Shown here piece after piece: positions 11,046-23,985 of a stretch of 64,000 nt of DNA. Source of the stretch: Metallyticus violacea. Taxonomy: Eukaryota > Arthropoda > Insecta > Mantodea > Metallyticidae. Under the pieces are notes generated by a model. It was not told the DNA's origin, searched no databases, and worked only from the letters and a program-made list of their open reading frames with translations. The first letter of the stretch is position 1; each line of letters begins with the position of its first letter. Location: the NCBI GenBank assembly GCA_030762175.1, contig CM060846.1, positions 309,228,512 to 309,292,511 of the forward strand, in the 5' to 3' direction. Made by a program: the position numbers and the translations under genes.

Positions 11046-13739
11046 AGAAAAGTAAATCAATTTGAACTATAACTAGTTATGAATCCCTAGTTCTCTATCC
11101 TAGAAGTTACATTTACTGTTCGGTACGTAAAGTATCAAAGATCCACTTGTCATTTAAGCGGCTATATTTCTATCGTATATGTCAATATTATTTGTTTTTC
11201 ATTTATACTAACTACGGAATATCTCATCCACCAAAGTAGTTTAGGCTCTACTCTACTGCTTGAGAACCAGCGAACAGGGCTCCTATCTGGTTTGGGATTG
11301 ATGATCGGGTTGCCATCTTAAGTTTTCCTGTATCCTGAAGAGTGGATACCTGAGTAATGAGTTTTGGACCCATTTCCCATAGATTAGCGACAGCCATTTG
11401 GGACAGTAAAAACTCAAAAATATACTTATAGTGGGACACTAAGGACACTGTCTTGTTTACCGCAGGGCTACATTCGCTAAATAAAGTTAAGAAGCTATTA
11501 AAATAAATTTTATACACTCTCTACATCTTAATTTATAACTACTTTTATTTTAAAAGATTTCCTGTTGTTGCGATTGTCGAAAGAACAGTATTAAAGCAAT
11601 ATTTAGAGGGCCCCAGGAATGCTCGAAGACCTATTAGGAGGTTCTGTCAGACTCATTTATTTTTGAATGAGTGGACAAGACGATAAAACACACTGTCTTA
11701 GACTAATGCAGAGAGATCAATTCACACTTGGCGCTAAATGCTATAGACACCAGATGCAAAACATAACATCAACATTTTCGGTTGCAGAGGTCGAAAGAGG
11801 ACTCAGAGGAATTGGCCTAGGTTCAATATGACAACGAGGCAATGCAAATAATGAAAATGTATGGAAGAAGGTTAGAACAAAGCTAGAGGATATTAGCAGA
11901 CAGGGAATCAAGGAAGAATGTAACACGAAAGTCTACTTGAGCCTATCGAATTTAATAAACCAGGGGTAAAGAAGCATATGTACTCGTTCTAGGGAGAAAG
12001 GCAAGATCAGGGACGTGGTTTAGACTGGGAGATTGAAAAGCTAAAATAATGACGGATAGTTCTGGTCGGAGAATCTGCCATTTTGTGGCGGGGGTGAGAA
12101 ATGGGTAAATATTCTGGCCGAATGTATTCACCGGGAACACCTGAGAAAAATGCTGTTTCCTGAAAACTTTTTAAAGTAAATTAGAGATCGATGGTATATA
12201 GGGATCTGTTGGCAAGTCACACTAATTGGTTGAATGTAGGCATTTTCCTAGCGAAAGTGCGATAAGCTAAGAGCAAGTTATTTTGTGATTAAAACGCAAT
12301 AACTAATGTATTTGTAAATAATAAGTAATATATTTTCATTTATATATCTGTAAATATAGTTTTTCGTTTTAAAAAGTTTATTTATTATTATTATTTTATT
12401 TTTTATTATTATTATTTGTTCCCGTTTCTAATTGTGTATCATATTTAAGCATATATGGTAGACAACCTCTGCATAAAATATATTTATAATGTATATATAG
12501 AATTTTATAGCAATAAAGATACACTGCTATACAAACAATGAATTACGAGAAAACAAAATGTGATACAAATTTACGATGTGTATTTATTGAGGAAAATAAA
12601 AATAAACCAAAAATTTCCGGAGGGAGCTTGAAAATAGGCAGATCGCTCATATGTGCCGTCATAGTTCCCCAGGCTACAGAATCCGTCTTTTGGCACAAAA
12701 CTGCACAGTCGTGGAAGTATTCACATCTTTTGTAACAACTTACTTGCGTGAAATATCATTCTTTTCACTCATTTACCTTAAAAAGCAACTATACATTTTG
12801 AAAAACATAGAATTAGAACACATGAGTACAAATTCCTCCTATTAAGCTCCATGTATCAACTTTAAGTCATCGTCCTCATTTAGGAATTAAAATTAACAAA
12901 TAATGTTGTGCCCTCTTAATTATTATTAATTATTATCATTATTAATGTTTAATATATTTCAAAAGTACTATTCTTCATGTGATTACTATTGTAAAATTAC
13001 AATAAAAGGCAAATAATATTAAAAAATACATGATATATTTGTCCCCTCTCGAAGATCGAGCTTCATCATGAGGTCAACCAACAAGAGAAAAGACTCAAGA
13101 TATATATTATTTTAGTAACGGTTTTTACAGAATGGGTAGCAAAAAGAAGGAATTATTAGCTTTTGTGGATTCATTTTGTTGGTCCAAAGTACATTAGTTC
13201 AAAAGAGATGGGAGAAATAAAACGCTCATGTTCATGTTATGCATTATATGAATAACGATCGTGTATTTCGCTTCCGCCAGATGTATAGGCAACTGGAAAT
13301 CTAGATACAAAAATTAAAGCAGAAATAACGAGCGTGGGATTATGTGAAACATAGCCTTACATTGACTTGCAAGAAACAAAAAGCAATCCCCCACAACATT
13401 CATTGAAAGAACTACATACTATGCTTATTCAGTACATAGAAACAGAGACACTCTGCCACGCTCGTGTGCAATAAAAATGCAAATGAATGCCACTGGTAAA
13501 AACTTCTTTGCAGACCAGACAAGTGTAGCAATGGTTGCTCTATTCCTGTCCCTTCCTCCATGCTAAGTATCTTATGGGTTCTAGTTTCTGAAAACAGACA
13601 TGTCACATAAATCTTAAACAGAAAATATTTTGAACTCGTTCGGTGCATTCGTTATAATGAAAATTTGCTTAGTAACAGAATGGGAAGTTAAATAATTCTG
13701 CCTTCAATATATATGCTCTAAGCAATTCTCTGATGAATA

Positions 13740-13740
<1 letters not shown>
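11046..13740. other. Mostly AT-rich; short frames of unknown origin
   Basis: Contains an 89-codon minus frame at 11248-11517 and a plus reading around 11575-11650 (EGPRNARRPIRRFCQTH). The latter faintly recalls the basic tail of non-LTR polymerases but is too short to assign. An imperfect ATT run lies at 12381-12417. No gene is claimed. Confidence 0.3.
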
Positions 13741-13815
<75 letters not shown>

Positions 13816-13816
13816 T
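13741..13816. repeat. (ATT)25 microsatellite
   Basis: Uninterrupted trinucleotide repeat of about 76 bp. Confidence 0.98.
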
Positions 13817-14354
13817 CTAGTACATAGATTTAGTAGTAAGCTACCTGTGCAAGGACTGGGCGGTATGCGGCTCTGAGGATTTTATTCCGGGCTGCTGTAT
13901 CCAAACTCTGGTCCATCTTCACTCAACATACTACCTGGAGAGTTTCACTTGCTGAGGGGTGAAGGAGGCCGGAATGTAGTGGGAGCCACACTGCCCCCTC
14001 GTTTAATACCAAAGGGTTCAAATTTTACGGATGCCTATCAGTCTGTTTAGTGTGCGTGCACATTTCAACGCTTCATTTAGCTGCAGCATCGATCTGAATC
14101 AGCTGCAAAACCGGAGGACTTCAGGTTAAAATCTTGCTTGAATCCTGTTGCTGGGTGGATTAAATGCTAAGTAGCCATATACAATTTCAAATAGTGTAAA
14201 AATGTTTCAAAGGTACACTTCAATCTTTAATAGTGGTATTAAAGAAGTTGCTTAAGTGGGACAAGGATAAGGAATGAATAAAGTACATCAACCCAAAGGA
14301 ATGCTAATCGTGCCCTCACATGTGAGAATAAATTAACCGTACGGCACCATAATT

Positions 14355-14870
14355 CCCATCTGTCGGGCGTCTACAGATCTCTAGTGAATCTATATCGCCC
14401 CGGAAGACTGAACCCTAAGATAGAAGCAACAGTCATTAAGAGATGAAAATTAACAGGGAAATGAAGAATGCTCCTTGAATGAGAACGCAAATTCAGCATT
14501 ATCAAGAGTGCGGAATGAGTAGAACCCTAGGTTTGTACACCGAGAGACTGTGAACCGCAACTATGTAAGAGTTAGCGGCAACCTAGCCCACTTATACAGT
14601 TCTCCTTTAAGTAGTAGAGGGGAGGTGCCTTTATTGTAGCTTCAACCGTTTTGACCCACTGTACACTTTGTTCAAGCCGCAGGTTCTATGATTGACGAAG
14701 AATCAACGTGCATCCATAGTGATCAAAAGCAGAGCTCTAGTAATGAGAAAGTGTTTAATGTCCAGCGTCTTGAAATCCGGGAAAGGGTACAATTCCAAAA
14801 GGGTACTGAATGGAACCATTTGCGACCCAGTGATCTAGCCAACTGAGTTATCAGGCAATTTGGTAATGAG
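14355..14870 (-). repeat. Retroposon-like block with tRNA-like head; contains repeat Q copy 1
   Basis: On the minus strand, ctgataactcagttggctaga (14836-14856) looks like a tRNA A box and D arm. A weak B-box-like ttggaattgtaccc follows about 45 nt later. Further into the block, 14569-14660 aligns with 42790-42885: both contain ttatacagttctcc, and after about 20 bp gtg[ct]ctt[tc]att and caacc or aacc. This suggests a tRNA-derived retroposon of a third type. No target-site duplication was found. Confidence 0.35.
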
Positions 14871-15319
14871 TCGCATTTTCACCACGAGGAGAGTGTAATA
14901 TTTATATTCTACAGTAAGTTGTTTAATTTTTTGTATTTTATTACATCAAGTTGAATATCATTCTGAAGCAATTACTCCACACGATAGTGAAATAAAAAAG
15001 ATATATATATTGATATGTGCTGTAATTTTTTTATAATCTAATTCATTTTTCCTTTAGTTTATCAAACTTATTTATAATATACGGAAATTTCCTCTATATG
15101 TTTACGTTATATTCTTCAATATTGTTGAGTTTGCACCAGTTTTTGTCAGAATACACACGTGGCATGCTGGCATAAGTATCAACACATTTCTCAGAAAAGC
15201 CTGACAAAATAACTAAAATAACTAAAAATATATTCCAAGGGCTACAATTTATTTCATAAATTTTGTTTTAATCATTATTTACTATTGCAACTATTAGCAT
15301 AAGTAGAATGTGTTCTACA

Positions 15320-15560
15320 ACCGCCACTCTGATCTAATGGATAGCGCTGCTGACTGCGGAATTTTTCTGAGTTAACCTCGTGGAGACAATTGCCTAATAG
15401 AGAGGTGGCATCCCTTTGATCTGGAAAGTGGCGTTATGGTGCAGATCACGTACCCCCTTCAGTACTGCTCTTTGTCAATGAAACCGCGAGACGGATTGAG
15501 AAGACGCAAGAACCACCGCGGTCGGCCTTGGCTCTTCGAGGGCTGTCGCGCCCAGGCAAA
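15320..15560 (+). repeat. Possible tRNA-headed SINE relic
   Basis: Starts with ctgatctaatggatagcgctg, which resembles the D arm of a tRNA. It is followed by a GC-richer body ending near ctgtcgcgcccagg. A clear B box and direct repeats are missing. Similar composition could come from an unrelated repeat. Confidence 0.3.
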
Positions 15561-15984
15561 AATATACTTTCACCTTTACTAAAGAGTATTATTTTTTATC
15601 AATTGTATTGTTTTGGTCTTAGGTCTTATTATTAAAGTCATCTGCTGTTGAACTTTATTCTTCTTCACTTTTAGCTGTTCGTTATATTTCAGCTTTGCTT
15701 GAAGAGTTCCTACAGCTAAGTTCGCATATTTTAAATAGTTATACCCTTTCCTCCCCCCTGTACGATACTAAAGTAGTAGGTCCGTAATCCATGCAATTGG
15801 GTAAGCTGAATTCGTTTTTTTACGACCTTTTGCGCCTTCCCTCCACATTTCTCACCCTGGCACCCTTCGGTAGGATTTGGAAATTTGAAGAGAATAGAAA
15901 ACAGTAAAACTCCAAAAATGATGGGATCATGAGAGGAAACGAAGAAAGGAAAAGCTAAAGGAGCTATGCATTAATTTATTTATT

Positions 15985-16205
15985 ATATTTAAGGACGCTC
16001 TTGACAGCTGTGGTCACTAGTTTTACATTCAATTCAGGGCGTGAAAAGGCCGATAAATTTTGCTCAGAGGCACGGACTTACTCCCTTCCGAAGGAAGCAA
16101 TTTTGGGACTTTTACATGTAAAAATCTGTTGACCCTTGCCCGGTTTAAATTCGCGACCTTGGGACTACGAGACAATTATGGTTATCACTAGACCACTAGG
16201 ACCGA
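15985..16205 (-). mobile_element. SINE-B copy B1, internally deleted
   Basis: Antisense copy. Left end taaggacgctcttgacagctg, then the conserved attcaattcagggcgtgaaa and ccgataaattttgctcagagg. The segment with aggcttgaggttctt and the tacgacac box, about 40-50 bp, is missing. The head at the right end keeps the A-box region (ggttatcactagaccactagg) and a decayed B box (ccggtttaaattcgcg). Confidence 0.85.
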
Positions 16206-16252
16206 CGGAATCATGGGTGAATGGACCAAAAACACAACAAGAAAGACTGACA

Positions 16253-16524
16253 GGAGTGGCCGAGGTCATTAAGGCACTGACTTGTAAACGGGAGATCTAG
16301 GGTTCAATTCCCGCTAGGACCGTCCTCCCTGATCTATTTTTCCTAGGTTTTCTCTGTCTCATAAGCGGCAAATGCCGGGAAGGTACCCTATACTTAGGCT
16401 TGAAACGTTTCCTCCGGAAAAATTAATAAATAAAACCTTTCCGAATTTATCATTTCATCTCGTGTATTATCAGAGCCCATCGCGTTTGCTGCCTCAGTTC
16501 TAAAAACAGGTGTTTAACACTATT
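16253..16524 (+). mobile_element. SINE-A copy A2, full length
   Basis: The head agtggccgaggtcattaagg and B box agggttcaattcccg are followed by the shared body (ggcaaatgccgggaaggtac) and the terminal caggtgtttaacac. A perfect 10-bp target-site duplication, aagactgaca, occupies 16243-16252 and 16525-16534. It lies about 50 bp from SINE-B copy B1. Confidence 0.92.
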
Positions 16525-16797
16525 AAGACTGACAAGTAAGAATCCAATACGACGTAGAGTGTAGCGTTATATGTTGACCCTAAGAAAGGCTCCTTTCCTT
16601 TCTTTCCGTACTTTATGCTTTCACTTTATTGTAATTTCCTGCAAAAGAGCGATTGATCATTGTTTAGGGCTTATAGTGTCATTTATTATTGATTAGTGGC
16701 AACACGTGACTTTACTCTTTCTTTGTTTCTCTCTTGTTGCCTTTCAAGCTCAATTCCGAGGTATTATAGCGTTAGTCACTGTCTGCCTGACTGAGAA

Positions 16798-16801
<4 letters not shown>

Positions 16802-16828
<27 letters not shown>
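16802..16828. repeat. T27 run, possible antisense poly(A) tail
   Basis: An uninterrupted run of 27 T. The sequence to its right (to about 16960) is less AT-rich and would be the body of a minus-strand retroposed copy. No direct repeat or known family was found. Confidence 0.9.
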
Positions 16829-17071
16829 GACTTCTGACTATGATACCCGGTTGATCCGTGCCTTGGGTTTACTTTAAATGCACATACAGAGCAGTGAAGC
16901 ATTGGTATTCTTGCCTCTAAGAGGGTACCACTAGTGACCCAGTTACCCCAGTGCTTAAATAATTGTTTATCAAATGGAGCAAATCATGTAATTCCTGTGT
17001 ATAATGGTTTATAAATTTAGGCATCTTTTAAAATTGCAGGCGAAATTTTCTTTTTGATATGGATATAAATT

Positions 17072-17290
17072 ATGGAATTTCCTCTTTGAATGGTATTGTT
17101 TTAAAGAAAGCAAAAGTAAGGAATTCCTCTTTCTAGTCGTGGTTGAAACCCTGTAAAATTCCTTTGGCGTATTTCATCAATGTAGGTATTGTACTTTGAA
17201 AACAAAATAAGGAATTCTTTATGAACTGTGGGTAAAGTATGGAAAATTTCTTTGGGGTACTTTCTAAGTTGAGGGATTGTAATTATTATG
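17072..17290. repeat. Three diverged tandem units
   Basis: Units of about 70-90 bp share ggaattt[ct]ctttgg, gtattgt, aaa-aaggaattc and gtggttgaaa or gtgggtaaag. Diverged, non-coding. Confidence 0.5.
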
Positions 17291-19246
17291 CTGAATCAGA
17301 CATTAAAATAATTTATTTTGTGCCCTTTTGGGATAAATATCTTGTGTAATTTATATTTTTCTTTCCTAAATTTGATATCAAAAATTTTGCTTTTTTGTAA
17401 TGTGTTAAATATAACTTGTATAAAGGGAAATGTTTTAATGCTCTTGCCCACCTTAGAGTTTTATTATTAATTTTTGAGCTAGTGCATTTATTAAATTGTT
17501 AAAAAATGTAAGAACACTGGTATAGAAATTTATTCTTGTGTTTTGCACGTTAACCAAATTTTAAGAACGGGTTTTTCCAGTGCAATTCCTAATGTTGTAG
17601 GAATAAAATTTAAAGGAAAATAATGTATTGTTTGTACTTTCCTTTTCTCCCGTTTTATTTTATTTTATTATTTTTTATTTAAGCTATTTTTCCTAGATAT
17701 CGTTCAAATTTAGCTCTACTTGTAACTCCACTAGTCAAGCGAAACAAAATATACTAGAATCGTGTTAGGAATACCGTGTGGGCTCACATTTCTACCTGCA
17801 CTAAATTGTTAGCAGGAAAAGAGTGCAAGTAGCACGAATGGCCTATTTAAGATTATGAAATAATACCTCGATAGCATTTAGTACCTGTTATTCATGTATT
17901 ATTATTATTATTATTATTATTATTTATTTAAGCTCAGTAATTAGTTTTAGTTCATGATGATTTTTAACAATGAAAATAACACAATTTCGTTGTTCTAAAA
18001 CCTACCAGTTTCTTTAGCGACCTCTGGGAACAGTCCTGCCTGTGTCACAAATTGAACTCATCTCCTTGTAGATAGACATATTAACTAGGGCTTGATGAAC
18101 AGTCCACCACACGTGGATCCAAACTGCTTAGCCATTGGCACCGTTGTTTGCATATTGGCAATAAACAATTATCCAGGGAAGGTAATGATTACCTTGTTTG
18201 ATGTTTGCAGAACGTGGTGGCTAGGGGCGTGTACAATGTCGCCCTGCCAGAGGCCATTTAAATGTGCCGCTGACATATTGATGAGGCAAGGAGGTTGATT
18301 TTCAACCAGTGGTACGTTTGCAGGAAACTGTACCGGATAACAAAACAGATAATTACTTAGCACTAGATAGGCCAGAATGAATTGAGTATTCATGATTATT
18401 TCATTTCAAAGGAGTCTATGCAAGAGACGCACTTGCTCAACCGGATCACATCTTGATTTTAGTTGTACCTTCGTTTGTTTTCCTTGTTAGTTTTATTTTC
18501 TTTCCATCCACTAAACCATAAGAGTTTGAGTTTTGAGCATACCTTAAATCCAACATCTACTCTGTTTCCAATAGAAAGCGTTGCATGGCACTATTGTTTA
18601 AGCTTTTACGTTTGCCTTTTTGTTGTCACTTCTTATATTGCTATTTACATTATTAAATGTGAACTTAGTTTTTAAAAAAAACCCTAACTATTTCATACGA
18701 GCCCTTTTGGAATAGCATATTTTTTGAACAAAATTTTCATCCATCTTGTAAGGACCTTATCTGAGAGATTTACTGTATTCTAATGTAGCCCAAATGTTAA
18801 TTGAAGTACTTGACAACCAATTTCTGTAATAAAGCAGCATTGTGAAGCATCCTCCAAAATATCTGATGACTGATGCGGCGGCGAGAGGAATGCTTCAGCC
18901 GATAAGCCATCGCTCAAAACCAGCAGAACAACGCGGGACCGCCTCTTTGGCCTTAAGCTTCGCGCCACTCATTCAATGTAGTTTGAACATTGAAGGAAAC
19001 TACATGTTTTTGTTCCTAGAGTACAGTCAGCTAAATGGCAAATACTAGGAATCAATTCATTTATTTCACAACAGGTATTTATTTCATATTTCTGTACTGA
19101 CTGCTGATGCGATCCGGTAATTATAACAAATACAAAAGTTATTCCGTTCTAGGCGTAAAATTAATAAATAAGTAGTACCCTTACACTTTCGGCGAGCTAA
19201 AGCATAACATCTGTCAAGAGATCAGTTTTAGTTCTTAATTTGTTGA
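17291..19246. other. AT-rich stretch; (ATT)n at 17898-17932
   Basis: The only clear element is the trinucleotide repeat. Frames at 18092-18393 and 18780-19048 overlap on both strands and show no recognised motif. Confidence 0.4.
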
Positions 19247-19492
19247 TTTGGTTTATTTACGGACGCCCTTTAACATCGCAGGCCATCAGCGCCCATTCCA
19301 TTCAGGGTCTGGAACGGCCAATAAATTTTGCTCAGATGTGTCTCGTTTCAGTTTTGAGGTTCTTTTACGTGCCCTAATTCTAGGCACGCAAAACACGGCT
19401 TTATTTTCCTTTCGAAAGAAGTCATACTTAGGATTTTTAAACCTAATTGAACTACAAGACAAGTACGGTTACCACTAGAGCACTCGGACCCA
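19247..19492 (-). mobile_element. SINE-B copy B2
   Basis: Antisense copy with left-end ggtttatttacggacgcc, conserved ccattcagggtctggaacgg, aaattttgctcaga and ccttt(cg)aaagaagtcatactt. The head at the right (accactagagcactcggacc) has lost most of the B-box region. The 76- and 67-codon frames crossing it are artefacts. Confidence 0.88.
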
Positions 19493-19772
19493 CTTATTTT
19501 CTCATAGAGAATTAAAAAGATTAAAAGGGAAAATTCGTAAGGATATTCCAAAAATGTATGAAAAATTAAGGCAGGTAGGTACCAGCATCTCCTTGCTTGA
19601 CATGGATGAATATGTCAATTTTGAAGTGCATTAGAATTAATTAGACTGACTTGCTAGCGCTTCTACCACCGGTTCTTGTGCCCAACCGCCCTTCTGTTCC
19701 GTCTCTTGTGCAGTCCTACTGGACGTGACCAAAGGGTTATCGCATGATGCAATTCCTGAACGCCGCGTGGGT

Positions 19773-20065
19773 CGGTCCTGGTGGTGTAGTGATAACCATA
19801 TTTGCCTTCTAAACCCAAGATCGCGGGTTCAAACCCGGCCATAATCGATGGATTTTTTCAGCCGTAAAAATCCTAAGCATGGGTTCCTTCGGAAGGGAAG
19901 TAAAGCCGTGGTTCCCGTGTCGTACATTTACGGCACAAAAAGAATCTCAAGCCTGAAAAAAGAGGCCTCTGAACAAAATTTGTCCGCTGTTTCACGCCCT
20001 GAATTGAATGGGACGCTGATGACCTGAGCTGTTAAAGAGCGTCCGTAAATAAACCAAATTAAAAA
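19773..20065 (+). mobile_element. SINE-B copy B3, reference-like
   Basis: The most complete head. The stretch ggtggtgtagtgataacca is a near-perfect A box and cgggttcaaacccgg a good B box. Between them ttgccttctaa sits where tRNA-Gly(UCC) has ttgccttccaa, so the head most resembles tRNA-Gly. The body carries ccttcggaagg, a tacggcac box, aaaatttgtccgc and ends gagcgtccgtaaataaac. It lies in opposite orientation to copy B2, about 280 bp away. Confidence 0.93.
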
Positions 20066-20068
20066 CAA

Positions 20069-22027
20069 CAATGCCTCATGGGTAATTAGATTATTGGGTG
20101 ACGCTATATATTTTGGTAAAGTGCGAGACAAACTTCAACGACCTCGCTCCATCCCATTAAATTCCTAGTGTCTAGTGTTATCGCTTTCGTTAAATAGTAA
20201 CACACTGCCATAAGATACTCCAGCGTTGTCACTATTGCTTTTGAACGTCAAAGAATGAGCAGAATATTTCTTGTTTGTCATATTATTAATAAGATACATA
20301 TATTTCTTAATTAATAAAGAATAAATGAATTAATTATTTTCTCTCACTTCCACGCGATCTCTGTTAACACTAAACATGTACCGAAAGAGATTGCAGACAT
20401 GTGACGACGTTGTTTTCTTGTGCAAGCTCAAATACACTGTATTCCTCACGCATATCATATAAACGGTGCCTTAATCTCCGTTTCAGGAAATAAAGGCAAT
20501 CAATGCTTGTCCCGTAGTTCATTTTCCCAGCTTCGCAATTAATGCGTGTTGTTAAAATCAGATGTGTGTTGAATACTTGCGGATGTATGAAACTGGTATA
20601 GGTATTTACAGGGAACACCTAACAAACCGACATAAGAGTCGCACCTTTTTAGCAGCTTCTAAAATTAATATGTTATTAGATAGTGATGCACAACGGTGCT
20701 GAACGTTGATGTTAGACTGTTAAGGAGTATTTCCAATATTGATATTATAGTTTTAACGATGCGGATAACGAAAATGCAATAAAATACCTGTTAACAAAAA
20801 TGACGCCTTATTTTTAAAAGTTTACTTAAAAATAATAATGAGTTACAAAATTACTTCTAATTATATTTATATAGTTTGTGGAATGTCAAATATAATTATA
20901 ATGTTCTCCTTCGTAAAGTTAATGATTTTTAAAATTTTTCGCTTTATAACAACATTGTCTATTTACAATGATATTTTATTCAAAGTGCATTGTGTATAAA
21001 TTTCCACGTGTCGCATTAATGACTTTTTACTTTTTATTTCTCCTTATTGGGTCTGTATATAGTGTATAAGTTTAAGCTAGCGGAGGCTTTATTTAGGTTG
21101 CTTTCTACCAGTTAAAATGCTCTGTTGAAAAGTTTATATATTAAGGAAAGTATTAACTTAATTCATTTATAGTCTGAGTGTTTTATGACATTGCTGAAAG
21201 GTAAATTCGGAAACCCTGCACAATAAAGAACACCTTTCTCAAGTGTATTTTGTTGAAATTTTTGCCTCATATTTGGCCTGAAGCTGCCACTCACGTAATA
21301 AGCAATGCACAGTTAAGTCCAAGAACTATAGTTCTAGTTTTAGCTGTAGCTTGAGGAGGTAACAACACAGCTACCGTAATTGGAGACATTAATATACCGT
21401 GAGCACAGTTCGGTCAAAGAGACCGTTCTATTAACAAGTTAGCTCTGTATTAGTGCTTTATTATATAATTACATACACCAATGAAACAAAACATTTAACA
21501 TTACTTAATATTATTTGTCGTGATTCAACAAATTTATGATTTACTATTGTGTTTCATAATTTTATTCCAGTTTTATGATAAAAGAGAGTTTGAGCTAACT
21601 ATGTATACTAAATTAATATTATTACTCTTCTTGTTTTGTTCGCGGCTTTAAGCGGAGTTGGAACGTGTGAATCAAAATTTCTTTATACGCCACAACGCCT
21701 GCTCGCATCATGTTCTTTGAAAACATAAATATCTACAGGCACGATTTTCGCGCTGCAAAAACGTTCTACTAATGTTGTATTGACAATTCAAAAGATTTTT
21801 CTCACATGCTCTGGATTTATAAAATGTGTGTGTGTTTATTCTTTGCCAATCGTCAATAAAGTAATACCTTAGCCACTTAGCACACTCTCGACTGCCAACT
21901 GCCTGGATCCCATTCTGCGTAAAATGAAGTACAGTCAAATGGTTGACGCAGTATAACGAGAAAAACCTGAGGGAGATTTCAAGGGTATACAGAATCAGAT
22001 GAGAGAGATTCGTGGTTCCGTGCTTGC
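20069..22027. other. AT-rich stretch, nothing recognised
   Basis: The 109-codon minus frame at 21708-22037 ends in the tRNA-like sequence next to it and has no recognised domain. Confidence 0.4.
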
Positions 22028-22100
22028 AGGAGGACACGTAGCTCAGTTAGTAGAGGGTCACTTCGAAAAGGTGAAGATTCGTTGTTCGAATTCCGGACGG
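22028..22100 (+). other. tRNA-like sequence (pseudo-tRNA or SINE head)
   Basis: The stretch gtagctcagttagtagagg matches a tRNA D arm and A box, and gttgttcgaattccgg a B box, at normal tRNA spacing. A 5-bp anticodon stem (tcact with ggtga) can form. The 5' and 3' acceptor ends do not pair, so it is not an intact tRNA. It may be the head of another SINE family. Confidence 0.45.
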
Positions 22101-22772
22101 AATAGAAGTTTTCAATTATGAAAGAACAATTTCTATACAGTATAACGAGCTTACCAAACGAGTAATATTTCGGTTAAATTATGTATTTTTTGTGTGCAAA
22201 CTAAAAGTGTCAACTGTGTAAAAGTAATGAGTGGCTAAAATCATAAATACAGAGTGAAAGAAAACCTATGATATTGCTTTTAAAATCGAGTAAAGTGTTA
22301 TTTTGATTATTTTCTTTAAATTCATTTTGACATATTCATAGCCTTTCCTACAAAATTTCAACGCGGGAAATTCTGTTACTTGAGCTCGTAATTTTTCAGC
22401 TTCTGTCTGCTGTCATAATAAACGAAATGTCGTTACTCTGGCAGACACGAGTTAGCGCTCTAGGCTATACATCAAGAGACTATTGACAAGGAACATTAAC
22501 ACATAATATGCTGTAACAGAATCTGTTTATTTAATTATATTTTTACATTGACTTACATTAACACAAAACAAAGGACTGATAATAGTCCGCAAACCCCAAG
22601 CGTTTACATTTATGTTTACCTTACATAACACGGTCCACTGTGAATGATGAAAATAAAAATAAAATGTTAAAACTCGGAATAAACGTTATGACAGCTTTAA
22701 TTGGAAATGTATATCTCTCTGCATTACATATGCCTTTACATTTTCTCTGATTTTGTTGGTTTCCAATGAGAA

Positions 22773-23360
22773 TTAGAATTGCATTTCATTTCCCCTTTTG
22801 TACGAAACAAATTTATATTTGTTGCATATTTTCAACATATGACACTTCAGCAGCGAAAATTCTAGCTGTAGTATCACTTCAAAGAAGACCTCTATTAATT
22901 TAGTACAGATTATTTTAATGATATTGTGTGGAGGCGCGCCATTATGTAAGAACCACATTGCATTCTTGAGTAGAAATGGAAGAAATCTGGGGATGTAAGG
23001 ATTTGAGAACTATGATACCATTCCTTTTGAGAGATATTTCACGTAAGGGCACTATTTAAAGAGTAAAATCTGCTTTTTGTTGAAGGCATCATTAGATAAA
23101 TGTTCCCTTTGGAGCGTAATCTGCTTCGGAAAAATGCTGTTCAGGCTGTATGTACATACATAGTAAGGCCGCAGCTGATACTTTTTTAATGATCTTAAAG
23201 CAGTTCACAGGGACATTCAGACAAAGCGATCTTTACCAAGAGCACCTTTTAGGATCGTCTATCATTAAGTACACGTTTTCTTTCAGGTTTTCTTCTTCTT
23301 GCTTGGTGTTTAAAGACGTTGGGTTACGCTCCAAAGTCTTTTGAACGTCTTAAGATGTGT
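22773..23360 (-). pseudogene. Degenerate IS630-type DDE transposase
   Basis: A minus-strand frame reads FLPFLLKNAMWFLHNGAPPH. The GAPPH block (22926-22940) corresponds to the DDE_3 motif usually written WFQHDGAPPH, with the catalytic Asp replaced by Asn. Upstream in the same frame lie LRPYYVCTYSLNS and KGMVS, consistent with the L-R-P-Y-box that precedes the core. In shifted frames QEEENLKENVYLMIDDPKR fits the HTH linker of the same group. Downstream of GAPPH the frame continues to 22773 without the expected PRSPDL block. Stops and shifts make it non-functional. Confidence 0.55.
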
Positions 23361-23804
23361 CGTCCACTGCGATTCCATTTTCGATAAAATGGTGCTGTAA
23401 CAATACTATTACAACGAATTGCAGCATTTATTGTATTTTGTGTAAAAGGCATTTAAGTTAATAGACAAGCTTTATTTTTTCAACTAATGTTTCAAGGAGA
23501 AGAAAATATAATCAACATTTTTATCATCTATGATTAGAAAATCACAATTTCCCTATCATCTGTAGGCACACTGCACTCATAGGTGTTATTTTGTGATAAC
23601 CTTTTTGATGTTTATCTTGTGCCAGAACATGAAACCTTAATGTAAATATGTATGCCGAAATTCTGTAAAACTAAACCATAATTGCTATCAAGTTACGTAA
23701 CTATACCAATTATTTCAACTGATATTGTGCGCCATAAAGGAGTATAAACAATAACTCTTATATGCATCAATTCCCAAATTTGATCCTTTTTAATTATTTT
23801 GCCA

Positions 23805-23985
23805 TGCACATAGCTGGCAAAAATGTGTCGGTGTCATTCTCGTCTAAAGTTAGGTAGCCATAACGGACTGAGGGGAAATCTGTGTTAAACCTCACTCGGG
23901 CCACTTGTGCTAACCGGAAATCGAACCCAAGCCCTATTAGTTGGTGACCACAACATCAGTGTTTGTACCACGGAAGTGGTCAACT
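23805..23985 (-). repeat. tRNA-headed SINE-like relic
   Basis: On the minus strand a B box (ggcttgggttcgatttccgg, 23909-23928) follows a weak A-box region. It is succeeded by agtggcccgagtgagg and a body running to about 23805. It differs from SINE-A and SINE-B. No direct repeats were seen. Confidence 0.4.

Noticed and set aside
12124..20620. Shared 19-mer with two mismatches, gtatt[ct]ac[ca]gggaacacct, at 12124-12142 and 20602-20620
   Set aside because: The similarity ends abruptly on both sides; too short to call a repeat pair without a significance test.
21708..22037. 109-codon minus-strand open frame
   Set aside because: No family resemblance; its start lies inside the tRNA-like sequence at 22028-22100.
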